A DNA stretch of 64,000 bases from Roseivirga pacifica (GTDB lineage: Bacteria > Bacteroidota > Bacteroidia > Cytophagales > Cyclobacteriaceae). A program made the translations under genes and the position numbers. Of the stretch, positions 15,584 to 23,455 are shown one piece after another (position 1 is the first letter of the stretch; the number at the start of each line of letters is the position of its first letter). The notes beneath the pieces were generated by a model that was not told where the DNA came from, ran no database searches, and worked only from the letters and a program-made list of their open reading frames with translations. The DNA lies in the NCBI RefSeq assembly GCF_900111145.1, contig NZ_FOIR01000004.1, positions 1 to 64,000 on the forward strand. The letters are read 5' to 3'.

Positions 15584-18049
15584 GTGAAGGTAACCCATCA
15601 ACTCTTTTTCTTTGTGTGCATCATTCTTGCAGTCTCTGCCTGTTCGGGCGTGAGGTACTTGGAAGATGGCGAAAAATGGCTGTACAAACAAAATCTTAAA
15701 AACGTAGAAACAGCCAATAAGCGCGAAATGAGGGAAGTAATAACCCTTACACCAAACACTCGCGTGCCCATACTTGGCCCCATTGGTGCGGTAATCTACG
15801 AATCGGGCGAAAATAACTTCGATACTGCTAGAATTGAAGCAAAGCGAGCCGAAATTGTTGCTAGCCTAGATAAAAAAATTGAGGAACGTGAAGCTGACGG
15901 TAGAAAAACGAAAAAATTAGAAGCCAGAAAAACCCGAAAACTTGAAAGAATAGACAAAAAGTTAAAACTGGGTAACCTACGAATGCGAACAGGTTCTCCT
16001 TTAGCCGTATACGACAGTGCTGAAATTGAATACTCTCGCTCGCGAATAGAATCTTATTTAAAAGGAAAAGGCTACCTAAAGGCGGAAGTTGAGGTAGAAA
16101 AGAAACAGCGAGGCAGAAAGATATTCCAAGACTTCGTTGTCGAAGAAGGCCCTAGAAGCTTTATCGATAGCCTGAATTTAAGAACGGGCGATTCGGCCAT
16201 TACCAATTTGATCAACAAATATCAGGACGAATCATTTCTAATAGTTGGCGAAGGTTATGACAGATCGAAGATTGATCAAGAAAGAAATAGACTGAACCTT
16301 TTGCTCAAAGACAATGGCTACTTCGAGTTCAACGAGCAGTACATCAACTTTGAGATACTTTACGCCCCCGATGAAACAGACCTTTGGGTAACCACGGTAA
16401 TAAACAAACCAGCCAACAGAGACAAGCACAAAGTATTTACGCTAGACTCTATCGTAATAAACACACAGGGCAATACGCCTATTCAAAAAACCGAAACTTA
16501 TGAGGGCGTAACCTATAACAGCGGCCTGCAGCATTATAACCCCAAAGTTTTAGATGCTCGGACCAAGTTTTGGCCAGACAGCCTTTATAACTACACCCAG
16601 ATTGTCAATACACAAAAGCAATTGCTTAACATGAATATGTTCCGCTACGTGAACATAAACTTTGACACTACGCAACTCAAAGACAAGTTTGTAGCCACCA
16701 TATATACCGCACCGTTGAAAAAATTCCAGCTAAATCAAGAGTTGGGACTAAACATGACGGAAGGTGTTCCCGGGCCATTTTATAACGTATCGTTACAAAA
16801 CAGGAATGCATTTGGTGCTGCTGAAGTTCTTGAAATAGGCGCTTTTGTTTCCCAAGAAGGTGTAAGCCCAATTACCAATCAGGATAGGCTATACGGTAGT
16901 TTTCAGTATGGTGGGAATGTTTCGCTTACTTTCCCTAGGTTCAATATTCCGCTTTTAAACTCACGCCTAATTAATAAAACCACCTACAATCCGCGCAATA
17001 CAATTTCGCTCGGTTACAACTTTACTAAAAGGCCAGGCGAGTATACGCGTTCTAACCTCAACGGCCGATTCAGTTATTTATGGCAGAATAAAAAGGGAGC
17101 AAGAAGTTACACCTTAAACGTAGCCGACATAAACCTGATCAACACCTATTCTATCTCGGACTCATTCCGTGAGTTGCTAGAAGATTTACAGTCGCAAGGA
17201 AACACCCTCTACCTCTCTTTCAGGCGATCGTTTGTTTCAAGTACCTCCTTTAATGCCACCTATAACTTCGATTATTCTGACCCAAACACGCCATCGAGTT
17301 TTGTAAGGGTTTTCCTTGAATCTGGTGGAAACCTGAACAACATATTCGGCACCGGTCTTCTGGAAAACAACGATTTGCAATTTTACGAATTCAGCAAAGT
17401 GCAATTGGACTTCCGCAGATACTTACCACGACCAAACGGTGATGCCTGGGTGCTACGTGCTAACGCAGGTGCAGCAGTGCCATATGGCGAAAGTGCAGAA
17501 GGTGAAAACAGTGCACTGCCGTACGAAAAGTACTTTTTTAGCGGTGGTAGTAGCAGCATCCGTGCTTGGAGCCCTAGACGCCTTGGGCCTGGCTCTGCAT
17601 ACCCATATAAACTAGATGAGAATGGTCAGAATGAGTTGGACGAGAATGGTGAGTTAGTTCCAGACCGAGGCAACTATCTATTTGAACAACCAGGGGAGAT
17701 TCTGATTGAGTTAAATGCGGAGTATCGTGGCAATATTACCGGATTCTTGGACTACGCTGTTTTTGTTGATGCAGGGAATGTTTGGAACTTTAATGAATAC
17801 TCAGTGCAAGATCCTAACGGTGTAATCCGCGTTTCCCCAGGAGCAAAGTTCTCATTCGATAGGTTTTATAAAGAAATTGCCGTTGGTGTTGGGGCTGGTT
17901 TAAGAATGGACTTTTCCTTCCTTGTTTTCCGATTTGATTACGGAATACAAATAAAAGATCCCCGATTTGATGCCGGGGATCGATGGCAGATGCCTTTTAT
18001 TCGTAGAGATCAAGCCACATGGAACATTGCCGTGGGCTATCCTTTCTAA
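15584..18049 (+). CDS. Omp85-family outer-membrane lipoprotein (TamL/TamA-like)
   Basis: An 821-residue protein of the BamA/TamA superfamily. It has a lipoprotein signal with Cys in VSACSG (about residue 20), a region with coiled charged helices (95-130), POTRA-like segments (about 30-380, with GKGYLKAEVEVEKK and LLKDNGYFEF), and a C-terminal 16-strand barrel (about 390-821). RAWSPRRLGPGSAYP carries the (V/I)RG(Y/F)-type loop, here as IRAWSPR. A lipid-anchored TamA relative is the Bacteroidota form called TamL. The GTG at 15584 is the first possible start after an in-frame stop at 15575. The partner tamB lies at 55257. The stop is 3 bases from the convergent E1 gene. Confidence 0.88.
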   Translation: MKVTHQLFFFVCIILAVSACSGVRYLEDGEKWLYKQNLKNVETANKREMREVITLTPNTRVPILGPIGAVIYESGENNFDTARIEAKRAEIVASLDKKIEEREADGRKTKKLEARKTRKLERIDKKLKLGNLRMRTGSPLAVYDSAEIEYSRSRIESYLKGKGYLKAEVEVEKKQRGRKIFQDFVVEEGPRSFIDSLNLRTGDSAITNLINKYQDESFLIVGEGYDRSKIDQERNRLNLLLKDNGYFEFNEQYINFEILYAPDETDLWVTTVINKPANRDKHKVFTLDSIVINTQGNTPIQKTETYEGVTYNSGLQHYNPKVLDARTKFWPDSLYNYTQIVNTQKQLLNMNMFRYVNINFDTTQLKDKFVATIYTAPLKKFQLNQELGLNMTEGVPGPFYNVSLQNRNAFGAAEVLEIGAFVSQEGVSPITNQDRLYGSFQYGGNVSLTFPRFNIPLLNSRLINKTTYNPRNTISLGYNFTKRPGEYTRSNLNGRFSYLWQNKKGARSYTLNVADINLINTYSISDSFRELLEDLQSQGNTLYLSFRRSFVSSTSFNATYNFDYSDPNTPSSFVRVFLESGGNLNNIFGTGLLENNDLQFYEFSKVQLDFRRYLPRPNGDAWVLRANAGAAVPYGESAEGENSALPYEKYFFSGGSSSIRAWSPRRLGPGSAYPYKLDENGQNELDENGELVPDRGNYLFEQPGEILIELNAEYRGNITGFLDYAVFVDAGNVWNFNEYSVQDPNGVIRVSPGAKFSFDRFYKEIAVGVGAGLRMDFSFLVFRFDYGIQIKDPRFDAGDRWQMPFIRRDQATWNIAVGYPF

Positions 18050-18052
18050 CCT

Positions 18053-20158
18053 TTAATAGTTCAATAGCTTTTCTAATTGAGCCTCCACTTTTTCGGCTGT
18101 AGGTAACATGGCTTTTTCTAAGTCCACATTTAGTGCAATAGCCGGCAGATTAAGTGCTCCGTAAGTCATTACTGGGGCGTCCAATATTTCAAAACACTCC
18201 TGTGAAATACGACCAGCCAAAGATTCTGCAAAAGAATTCTGCAATGGCTCCTCAGTAAGCACCAAAGCCTTATTGTGTCGCTTTACAGCCTCAATAACTC
18301 CCTCCCAATCTATTGGATTAAGCGTTCTTAAGTCCAGAATCTCTACGCGGCCTTCAAACTTTTTGCTAGCTGCCTTTGCCCAGTAAACCCCCATTCCATA
18401 GGTAATTACCAAACACGACTCACCATTTTCCATGACCTCATCAGCAGCGTATTGATCTACTCTTGCCTTACCCAATGGCACGATGTACTCCCCATCAGGC
18501 TCAAAAGTTTTTGCTTCTTCAGTTCCTGGCACTTTAGACCAGTACAAGCCTTTGTGCTCAAGCATTACAACTGGGTTAGGATCGTGGAAAGCAGCCTTCA
18601 TTAAGCCTTTCATATCGGCCGCATTAGAAGGACAAACCACCTTAATGCCGCGAATATTCAGTAAAGTAGATTCTACACTGCCTGAGTGATAAGGGCCACC
18701 TCCACCATAAGCACCAATCGGTACACGAATAAGCGATTGAATTGGAAACTGCCCCTGCGACAAATAGCAACTTTTAGAAAGCTCCTCTACCAACTGGTTG
18801 ATGCCCGGCCAAATGTAGTCGGCAAATTGAATCTCCACTATTGCCTTAGCGCCCACTGCCGACATACCTGCGGTAGACCCCACAATGTAAGCCTCTTGAA
18901 TTGGCGTATTGAAAACCCTACCATCGCCATATTTTTGCGCTAAAGTAGCGGCTTCTCTAAACACGCCTCCCAATGTCCCACCAACATCCTGCCCATAAAA
19001 CAAAGCCTCAGGATGCTGTTTCAAAATATCGTCAACGGCATGCAAAGCAGCATCAACCATCACTACTTTTTCGGCACCACGTGGTTTACGTTGGCCTTTT
19101 TCTTCGGTAATTGGTGTTGGAGCAAACTCGTGATTCTCAACAGTAGCCGGATCAGGATCTTCAGCATTTAATGCACGAGCATATTCAGATTGCACGAAAG
19201 CACGCACATCATCTTCTAAACCAACAATATCTTTTTCTTTATAACCAGCAGCTTTTAGTGCCTTTCTCAGCTTCGGTATTGGGTCCGACTTTTGATGCTC
19301 ATTCAAATCGAAATCGCCACGGTACCATTCCTTTCGAACACCCGAAGTATGGTGCCCCAACAATGGTGTGGTAGCATGTACCAAAATCGGCCCTCTGTTT
19401 TTTCTCACATAGTCAAAGGCCTTTTTCATGCCTTCGAAAGATCCCACAAAGTCAGAACCATCCACGCGCATACGCTCCATCCCCTTAAAACCAGCAACGA
19501 ATTCATAAGCATCCATGGCGCGCATTTCTTTACCCGTGGCACTAATCCCCCATTCGTTGTCCTGAATCAAATAGACAATAGGCAGTTTATGCAAAACGGC
19601 CATTTGCATGGCTTCAGAAACTTCGCCTTCAGTAACGGAACCGTCACCCAAAGAACATACTACAACTGGTTTATTGTTTCCCTTTAACAGTCCTTGGCCT
19701 TCTAAGTAATGTAAACCGTGCGCCATACCTGTTGCCGGAATGGCCTGCATACCCGTTGCCGAACTCTGATGAGGAATAGTAGGAAAGCCTTCACGCTTTA
19801 AAGATGGGTGACCATAATAGGTTCTACCTCCAGAAAAGGGATCATCTTTTTTACCCATAAGCTGCAGCATAAGTTCATATGGCTGCATGCCTATCCCCAA
19901 AAGTATAGACTCATCGCGATAGTAAGGAGCGGCAAAATCGAATGGTTGTAATTGGAAAGCAGCCGCCAACTGAATGGCTTCATGCCCACGAGAAGTACTG
20001 TGCACATACTTGCTGCATACCGCACGATTTTCATCGTATGTAACCGCCATTTGGTAGGCAGTTTGCATTAAGCGATACGCTTTCTCCAGTGTTTTTTTAG
20101 GTATGTTGATGTTTTTATTTGATGTATTTGTGGTCGACTTCTTCTCTTTTAATTCCAT
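18053..20158 (-). CDS. Fused 2-oxoacid dehydrogenase E1 alpha/beta (thiamine-dependent)
   Basis: A 701-residue fusion. Residues about 15-325 are E1-alpha, with the thiamine diphosphate motif GDGSVTEG...DNEWGIS near 170-206. From about 360 to the end is E1-beta, with FYGQDVGGTLGGVF, the long stretch around QFADYIWPGINQLVEEL, and the EEPLQNSF region near the end. The enzyme decarboxylates a branched-chain 2-oxoacid or pyruvate and passes the acyl group to a lipoyl E2. The fused layout is usual in Bacteroidota. No E2 or E3 gene is adjacent, so the substrate is open; branched-chain type is the usual assignment. Confidence 0.92.
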   Translation of the reverse strand: MELKEKKSTTNTSNKNINIPKKTLEKAYRLMQTAYQMAVTYDENRAVCSKYVHSTSRGHEAIQLAAAFQLQPFDFAAPYYRDESILLGIGMQPYELMLQLMGKKDDPFSGGRTYYGHPSLKREGFPTIPHQSSATGMQAIPATGMAHGLHYLEGQGLLKGNNKPVVVCSLGDGSVTEGEVSEAMQMAVLHKLPIVYLIQDNEWGISATGKEMRAMDAYEFVAGFKGMERMRVDGSDFVGSFEGMKKAFDYVRKNRGPILVHATTPLLGHHTSGVRKEWYRGDFDLNEHQKSDPIPKLRKALKAAGYKEKDIVGLEDDVRAFVQSEYARALNAEDPDPATVENHEFAPTPITEEKGQRKPRGAEKVVMVDAALHAVDDILKQHPEALFYGQDVGGTLGGVFREAATLAQKYGDGRVFNTPIQEAYIVGSTAGMSAVGAKAIVEIQFADYIWPGINQLVEELSKSCYLSQGQFPIQSLIRVPIGAYGGGGPYHSGSVESTLLNIRGIKVVCPSNAADMKGLMKAAFHDPNPVVMLEHKGLYWSKVPGTEEAKTFEPDGEYIVPLGKARVDQYAADEVMENGESCLVITYGMGVYWAKAASKKFEGRVEILDLRTLNPIDWEGVIEAVKRHNKALVLTEEPLQNSFAESLAGRISQECFEILDAPVMTYGALNLPAIALNVDLEKAMLPTAEKVEAQLEKLLNY

Positions 20159-20181
20159 TCGGCTACTATCAATTTACAGAA

Positions 20182-20189
20182 CAAACTTA
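20182..20189 (-). promoter_or_regulatory. -7 promoter box (TAAGTTTG) of the fused E1 gene
   Basis: An exact TAnnTTTG match on the minus strand, ending 23 bases before the ATG at 20158, giving a leader of about 17 nt. No TTTG is seen at -33. Confidence 0.5.
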
Positions 20190-20316
20190 ACCAATTATTC
20201 AATCGATTACAGAAAAAACTAACGTTCGGTAGTAAAACCATTTAAAGAACGAGGGAATCCTTTTCAATGTTTGGTTTCAGGAACTATAATATGCTTTATG
20301 TTCTTAGAGAATATGA

Positions 20317-20324
20317 TAATTTTG
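20317..20324 (+). promoter_or_regulatory. -7 promoter box (TAATTTTG) of hemF
   Basis: An exact TAnnTTTG match, ending 4 bases before the hemF ATG at 20329. The mRNA is therefore predicted to start at or one or two bases from the start codon. Confidence 0.6.
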
Positions 20325-20328
20325 CGCC

Positions 20329-21228
20329 ATGCCAGCAATTGACAAAGCCCACATAGCAAGTGTATTTAAAAATATTCAAGACCACATCTGCAAAGAACTA
20401 GAACGTGTAGATGGTACAGGTGAGTTTATTCAAGACAAATGGCAGCGCCCAGGCGGTGGCGGTGGCCGCAGTCGTGTAATGCGCCATGGAAGCATTATTG
20501 AAAAAGGCGGGGTGAACTTTTCTGAAGTGCACGGCAAAACACCAGAGAAAATCCTCAAGTCTTTTGGCCTTACGGAAGGTGACTTTTTTGCGACTGGGGT
20601 GAGTATTGTGCTTCATCCAGAAAATCCGTGGGTTCCCATCATCCACATGAACATCCGCTACTTCGAAATGTCTTCTGGCACCTATTGGTTTGGCGGTGGC
20701 ATAGACCTTACCCCTCATTATGTAGATAAAGAGGATGCCATCTTCTTCCACGAAAAACTAAAAGCCGTTTGCGATAAGCATAGTCCTAATTATCATGCTG
20801 AATTTAAGAATTGGGCCGATGATTATTTCTACATAAAGCACCGAAAAGAAACCCGTGGTATTGGTGGTATTTTCTTTGATCATTTAAGTGAAGATGAGGA
20901 TCATACAAAAGAAGAGCGGTTCAACTTTGTAAAAGATGTTGGGTTAGCCTTCGCTCCTATTTACACACACTTTATGAGCAAAAACGCCAAATTACCTTAT
21001 GGCACGCGAGAGCAGGAGTGGCAGAACATTCGCAGAGGTCGCTATGTAGAGTTTAACTTGGTACTGGATAGAGGAACAAAATTTGGCTTAGAAACAGACG
21101 GCCGAACAGAATCTATATTGATGAGCCTGCCGCCAAACGCGGGCTGGGAGTACGATTATGACCCTCCGAAAAAGTCTAAAGAGGGAGAAACCCTTGCCTT
21201 GCTTAAAAAGGGAATTAACTGGGTATGA
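20329..21228 (+). CDS. hemF: Oxygen-dependent coproporphyrinogen III oxidase
   Basis: HemF oxidatively decarboxylates coproporphyrinogen III to protoporphyrinogen IX with O2, in haem synthesis. Signatures: RPGGGGGRSRV (about 41-51), HMNIRYFE (about 105-112), WFGGGIDLTPHY (about 119-130), the DDYFYIKHRKETRGIGGIFFD stretch (about 165-185) and RRGRYVEFNLVLDRGTKFGL (about 240-260). Its length of 299 residues is typical. The enzyme's O2 need fits the aerobic respiratory chain in this window. Its stop overlaps the PAP2 gene start by 4 bases (ATGA). Confidence 0.97.
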   Translation: MPAIDKAHIASVFKNIQDHICKELERVDGTGEFIQDKWQRPGGGGGRSRVMRHGSIIEKGGVNFSEVHGKTPEKILKSFGLTEGDFFATGVSIVLHPENPWVPIIHMNIRYFEMSSGTYWFGGGIDLTPHYVDKEDAIFFHEKLKAVCDKHSPNYHAEFKNWADDYFYIKHRKETRGIGGIFFDHLSEDEDHTKEERFNFVKDVGLAFAPIYTHFMSKNAKLPYGTREQEWQNIRRGRYVEFNLVLDRGTKFGLETDGRTESILMSLPPNAGWEYDYDPPKKSKEGETLALLKKGINWV

Positions 21229-21788
21229 TAGAGCAATTAGAGGCTTGGGATAAATCGCTTTTCCGTTTTTTAAATGGACAACATAATGAGTTTTTGGACT
21301 TTCTCATGCCATGGATTAGCGATAAATACATTTGGATTCCCCTTTATGCAGTAATCCTCTATGGATTAATCAAACATTCTGGTTACAAGTACTACTGGAT
21401 TCTGCTCGGCATTGTGTTACTCATTTTCTTGAGCGACCAAGCCGCATCGGGTATTCTCAAACCATGGGTTCAAAGGTTCCGCCCTTGTTACGATCCTGAA
21501 ATAAAGGAGACCGTACACTTACTAAAAGGTTGCGGAGGCCGATTTGGTTTTGCTTCTTCACACGCCTCGAACTCGTTCGCCATTGCCTTCCTTACCTGGT
21601 TTTTACTCAAAGACAAGTTTAAGTGGACGTGGTTTTTGATTGTATGGGCCGCTGTAGTAGCCTATAGCCGCGTTTATCTTGGAGTGCACTTTCCGGGCGA
21701 CATTATTGTAGGAGGAATACTTGGTTACTTAGCCGCCTTAATTATTAATTTTGGGCTAAAGCAAACCCTTAACATTAAGAAAGCTTAA
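21225..21788 (+). CDS. PAP2-family membrane phosphatase
   Basis: A 187-residue inner-membrane protein with about five helices and the three-part acid phosphatase signature: Lys79-x6-Arg86-Pro87; Ser111-Ser112-His113; and Ser148-Arg149-x5-His155-x3-Asp159. SSH replaces the usual PSGH, as is common in Bacteroidota members. Likely substrates are undecaprenyl diphosphate or another lipid phosphate (inference from the family). Its start overlaps the hemF stop, so it is translationally coupled, though no shared pathway is obvious. Confidence 0.9.
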   Translation: MIEQLEAWDKSLFRFLNGQHNEFLDFLMPWISDKYIWIPLYAVILYGLIKHSGYKYYWILLGIVLLIFLSDQAASGILKPWVQRFRPCYDPEIKETVHLLKGCGGRFGFASSHASNSFAIAFLTWFLLKDKFKWTWFLIVWAAVVAYSRVYLGVHFPGDIIVGGILGYLAALIINFGLKQTLNIKKA

Positions 21789-21796
21789 ATTGAACT

Positions 21797-22060
21797 ATGG
21801 CTAAGAAAGACGCTATCGTATACAAGTACTTCAAACGTGTGTTTGACGACTTCCAAGTATTGGTTGCATTGAACCCAATTGACTATTCAGGCACTGAATT
21901 GATCATTCACCCAGACGGAAAGGTGGAAAAAAACGACATGCAATACGATGAAGACATCTATGATGATCTTGAAGTTGATGAGTTCAAAGAGAGCAGTCCC
22001 CTTGAGTTTCAGCTATATATGAAAAAGGAATTCTTTACTCGAAAGGAAGACAAAGAATAG
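21797..22060 (+). CDS. Conserved small acidic protein, unknown function
   Basis: An 87-residue soluble protein rich in Asp, Glu and Lys. Its motif-like stretches are YKYFKRVFDDFQVLVALNP near residue 10-28 and PLEFQLYMKKEFFTRKEDK at the end. It lies 8 bases after the PAP2 gene on the same strand, so it is probably part of that operon. Small proteins of this kind recur in Cytophagales, but I cannot name a family or function. Confidence 0.7.
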   Translation: MAKKDAIVYKYFKRVFDDFQVLVALNPIDYSGTELIIHPDGKVEKNDMQYDEDIYDDLEVDEFKESSPLEFQLYMKKEFFTRKEDKE

Positions 22061-22108
22061 TCTTTTTAGCCCGTTTGAAAAACGTAAAGAATTTTTCCCA
22101 TTCTCTTT

Positions 22109-22137
22109 TTTGAAAGCAATAAATCTTAATACCTTTG
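22109..22137 (+). promoter_or_regulatory. Promoter of the SRP RNA (TTTG, 17-base gap, TACCTTTG)
   Basis: A -33 element TTTG at 22109-22112 and a consensus -7 box TACCTTTG at 22130-22137. Transcription should begin near 22143, where the RNA's pairing partner sequence starts. Confidence 0.75.
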
Positions 22138-22142
22138 CACCC

Positions 22143-22235
22143 GGCAAAGGGATGCGACCAGCTCCTGCTGAACTCCCCCAGGCTGGGAACAGAGCAAGGG
22201 TAGGCGGTTGTAGCGGTGCGACATCCTGATGCCTT
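22143..22235 (+). ncRNA. ffs: Signal recognition particle RNA (small bacterial type)
   Basis: The 4.5S-like RNA that, with Ffh, targets membrane proteins. The ends pair: GGCA (22143-22146) with TGCC (22230-22233), and GGATG (22150-22154) with CATCC (22222-22226). The centre has the conserved helix 8: CCCAGG on one side and AGCAAGGG on the other, capped by a GGAA tetraloop closed by CTG/CAG. A run of seven T (22234-22240) follows and acts as the terminator. The length of about 93 nt fits the short class without an Alu domain. It has its own consensus promoter. Confidence 0.85.
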
Positions 22236-22251
22236 TTTTTATTCCCTCCTA

Positions 22252-22273
22252 GTTCGTATCATTATATACGAAC
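22252..22273. promoter_or_regulatory. 8-bp inverted repeat upstream of the aquaporin gene
   Basis: GTTCGTAT and ATACGAAC are perfect inverted copies separated by CATTAT. They lie 17 bases before the aquaporin ATG and 12 bases after the SRP RNA terminator. The symmetry suggests a repressor or activator site; a short hairpin in the mRNA is the alternative. Confidence 0.4.
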
Positions 22274-22289
22274 AATCTCATCACCACCT

Positions 22290-23084
22290 ATGTCTCCTTA
22301 TGTTGCTGAATTTATTGGCACTGCCGTTTTGCTATGCTTTGGTAATAGCGTAAATGCTGCCACAACCCTAAAATATTCTTACGCCAATGGCGCAGGATGG
22401 ATAGTTACCACCGTTGGTTGGGGCCTAGCCGTTACTTTTGGCGTATATGCCGCCAGCGCAGTTAGCGGAGCACACATCAACCCTGCCGTTACTGTATCGC
22501 TCGCTATTTCGGGCGACTTTGAGTGGGTTCAAGTGCCTGGTTATATCATTGCTCAAGTTTTGGGTGGGATAGTTGGTGCCAGCCTTGCTTGGCTGCAATA
22601 CCTACCTCATTGGGGCAAAACTGAAGACCAAGGCGCCAAACTCGGTGTTTTTTGCACCGCAGGTGCAATCGATCAGAAAAGCGCTAACCTTGTAAGCGAA
22701 ATGCTCGGCACCATGATCTTGATGTTCGGCCTACTAATGATTGGCGCCAACCAATTTGCCGAAGGCCTAAACCCATTGGTTGTTGGTGGGCTCATCGTAC
22801 TCATTGGTATGGCTCAGGGCGGTTCAACTGGTTATGCTATAAATCCTGCTCGTGATTTTGGACCTAGGTTAGCACACTTTCTACTGCCTATAAAGGGAAA
22901 AGGAAGTTCTAAATGGAACTACGTTTGGGTGCCAATTGTAGGGCCAATTGTAGGTGGCGGAGCAGGCGTTGCTATATACGGACTTGCTTTTAACAGCACA
23001 ACATCCATACTCGGCTGGGCATGCATTGCCATTACTGCCATTGCCATTTTTTATGCTATTATTGAAGAAGGAAAGAAAAAGTAA
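22290..23084 (+). CDS. MIP-family channel, aquaglyceroporin type
   Basis: A 264-residue inner-membrane channel with six transmembrane helices and both half-helix signatures: Asn64-Pro65-Ala66 (HINPAV) and Asn185-Pro186-Ala187 followed by Arg188-Asp189. Asp after the second NPAR is the mark of glycerol facilitators (GlpF group) rather than strict water channels. It probably conducts glycerol and other small neutral solutes. The downstream DUF2200 gene starts at the base after its stop codon. An inverted repeat just upstream may control it. Confidence 0.93.
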   Translation: MSPYVAEFIGTAVLLCFGNSVNAATTLKYSYANGAGWIVTTVGWGLAVTFGVYAASAVSGAHINPAVTVSLAISGDFEWVQVPGYIIAQVLGGIVGASLAWLQYLPHWGKTEDQGAKLGVFCTAGAIDQKSANLVSEMLGTMILMFGLLMIGANQFAEGLNPLVVGGLIVLIGMAQGGSTGYAINPARDFGPRLAHFLLPIKGKGSSKWNYVWVPIVGPIVGGGAGVAIYGLAFNSTTSILGWACIAITAIAIFYAIIEEGKKK

Positions 23085-23450
23085 ATGACTACGACCCCAG
23101 CACATGATGCCAAAATTGCCAAGATGACATTCGCATCGGTTTACCCTCACTACGTTACCAAAGTAGAAAAGAAAGGACGAACCAAAGAAGAACTTCACAC
23201 TGTAATCACTTGGCTTACCGGTTTTGATGATGCAAAGATTCAAAACCTAATTGATGAAAAAGTAACCTTTGCTGACTTCTTCAAACAAGCCACACTACAC
23301 CCAAATGCTCCTTTGATTAAAGGAACCATTTGTGGCTATCGCATTGAGGAAATAGAGACTCCCCTAACACAACAAGTTCGCTATTTAGATAAACTTGTAG
23401 ACGAATTGGCCAAGGGTCGAAAAATGGAAAAGATTTTAAGAGAGGCCTAA
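23085..23450 (+). CDS. DUF2200 family protein
   Basis: A 121-residue soluble protein of the DUF2200 family. Typical stretches: FASVYPHYVTKVEKKGRT near residue 17-34, VITWLTGFDDAKI near 42-54, then a helical C-terminus with VRYLDKLVDELAKGRKMEKIL. Function is unknown. It is directly continuous with the aquaporin gene, so the two are co-transcribed. Its stop lies 5 bases from the stop of the large barrel gene on the other strand. Confidence 0.85.
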   Translation: MTTTPAHDAKIAKMTFASVYPHYVTKVEKKGRTKEELHTVITWLTGFDDAKIQNLIDEKVTFADFFKQATLHPNAPLIKGTICGYRIEEIETPLTQQVRYLDKLVDELAKGRKMEKILREA

Positions 23451-23455
23451 TTAAA

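Noticed and set aside
17957-17981. Perfect 8-bp hairpin (GATCCCCG/CGGGGATC) near the end of the tamL-like gene
   Set aside because: It lies inside a conserved barrel-strand coding region and has no T-run; probably a coincidence of codons.
18053-20158. E1 alpha/beta fusion as an oddity
   Set aside because: Fused E1 is usual in Bacteroidota.
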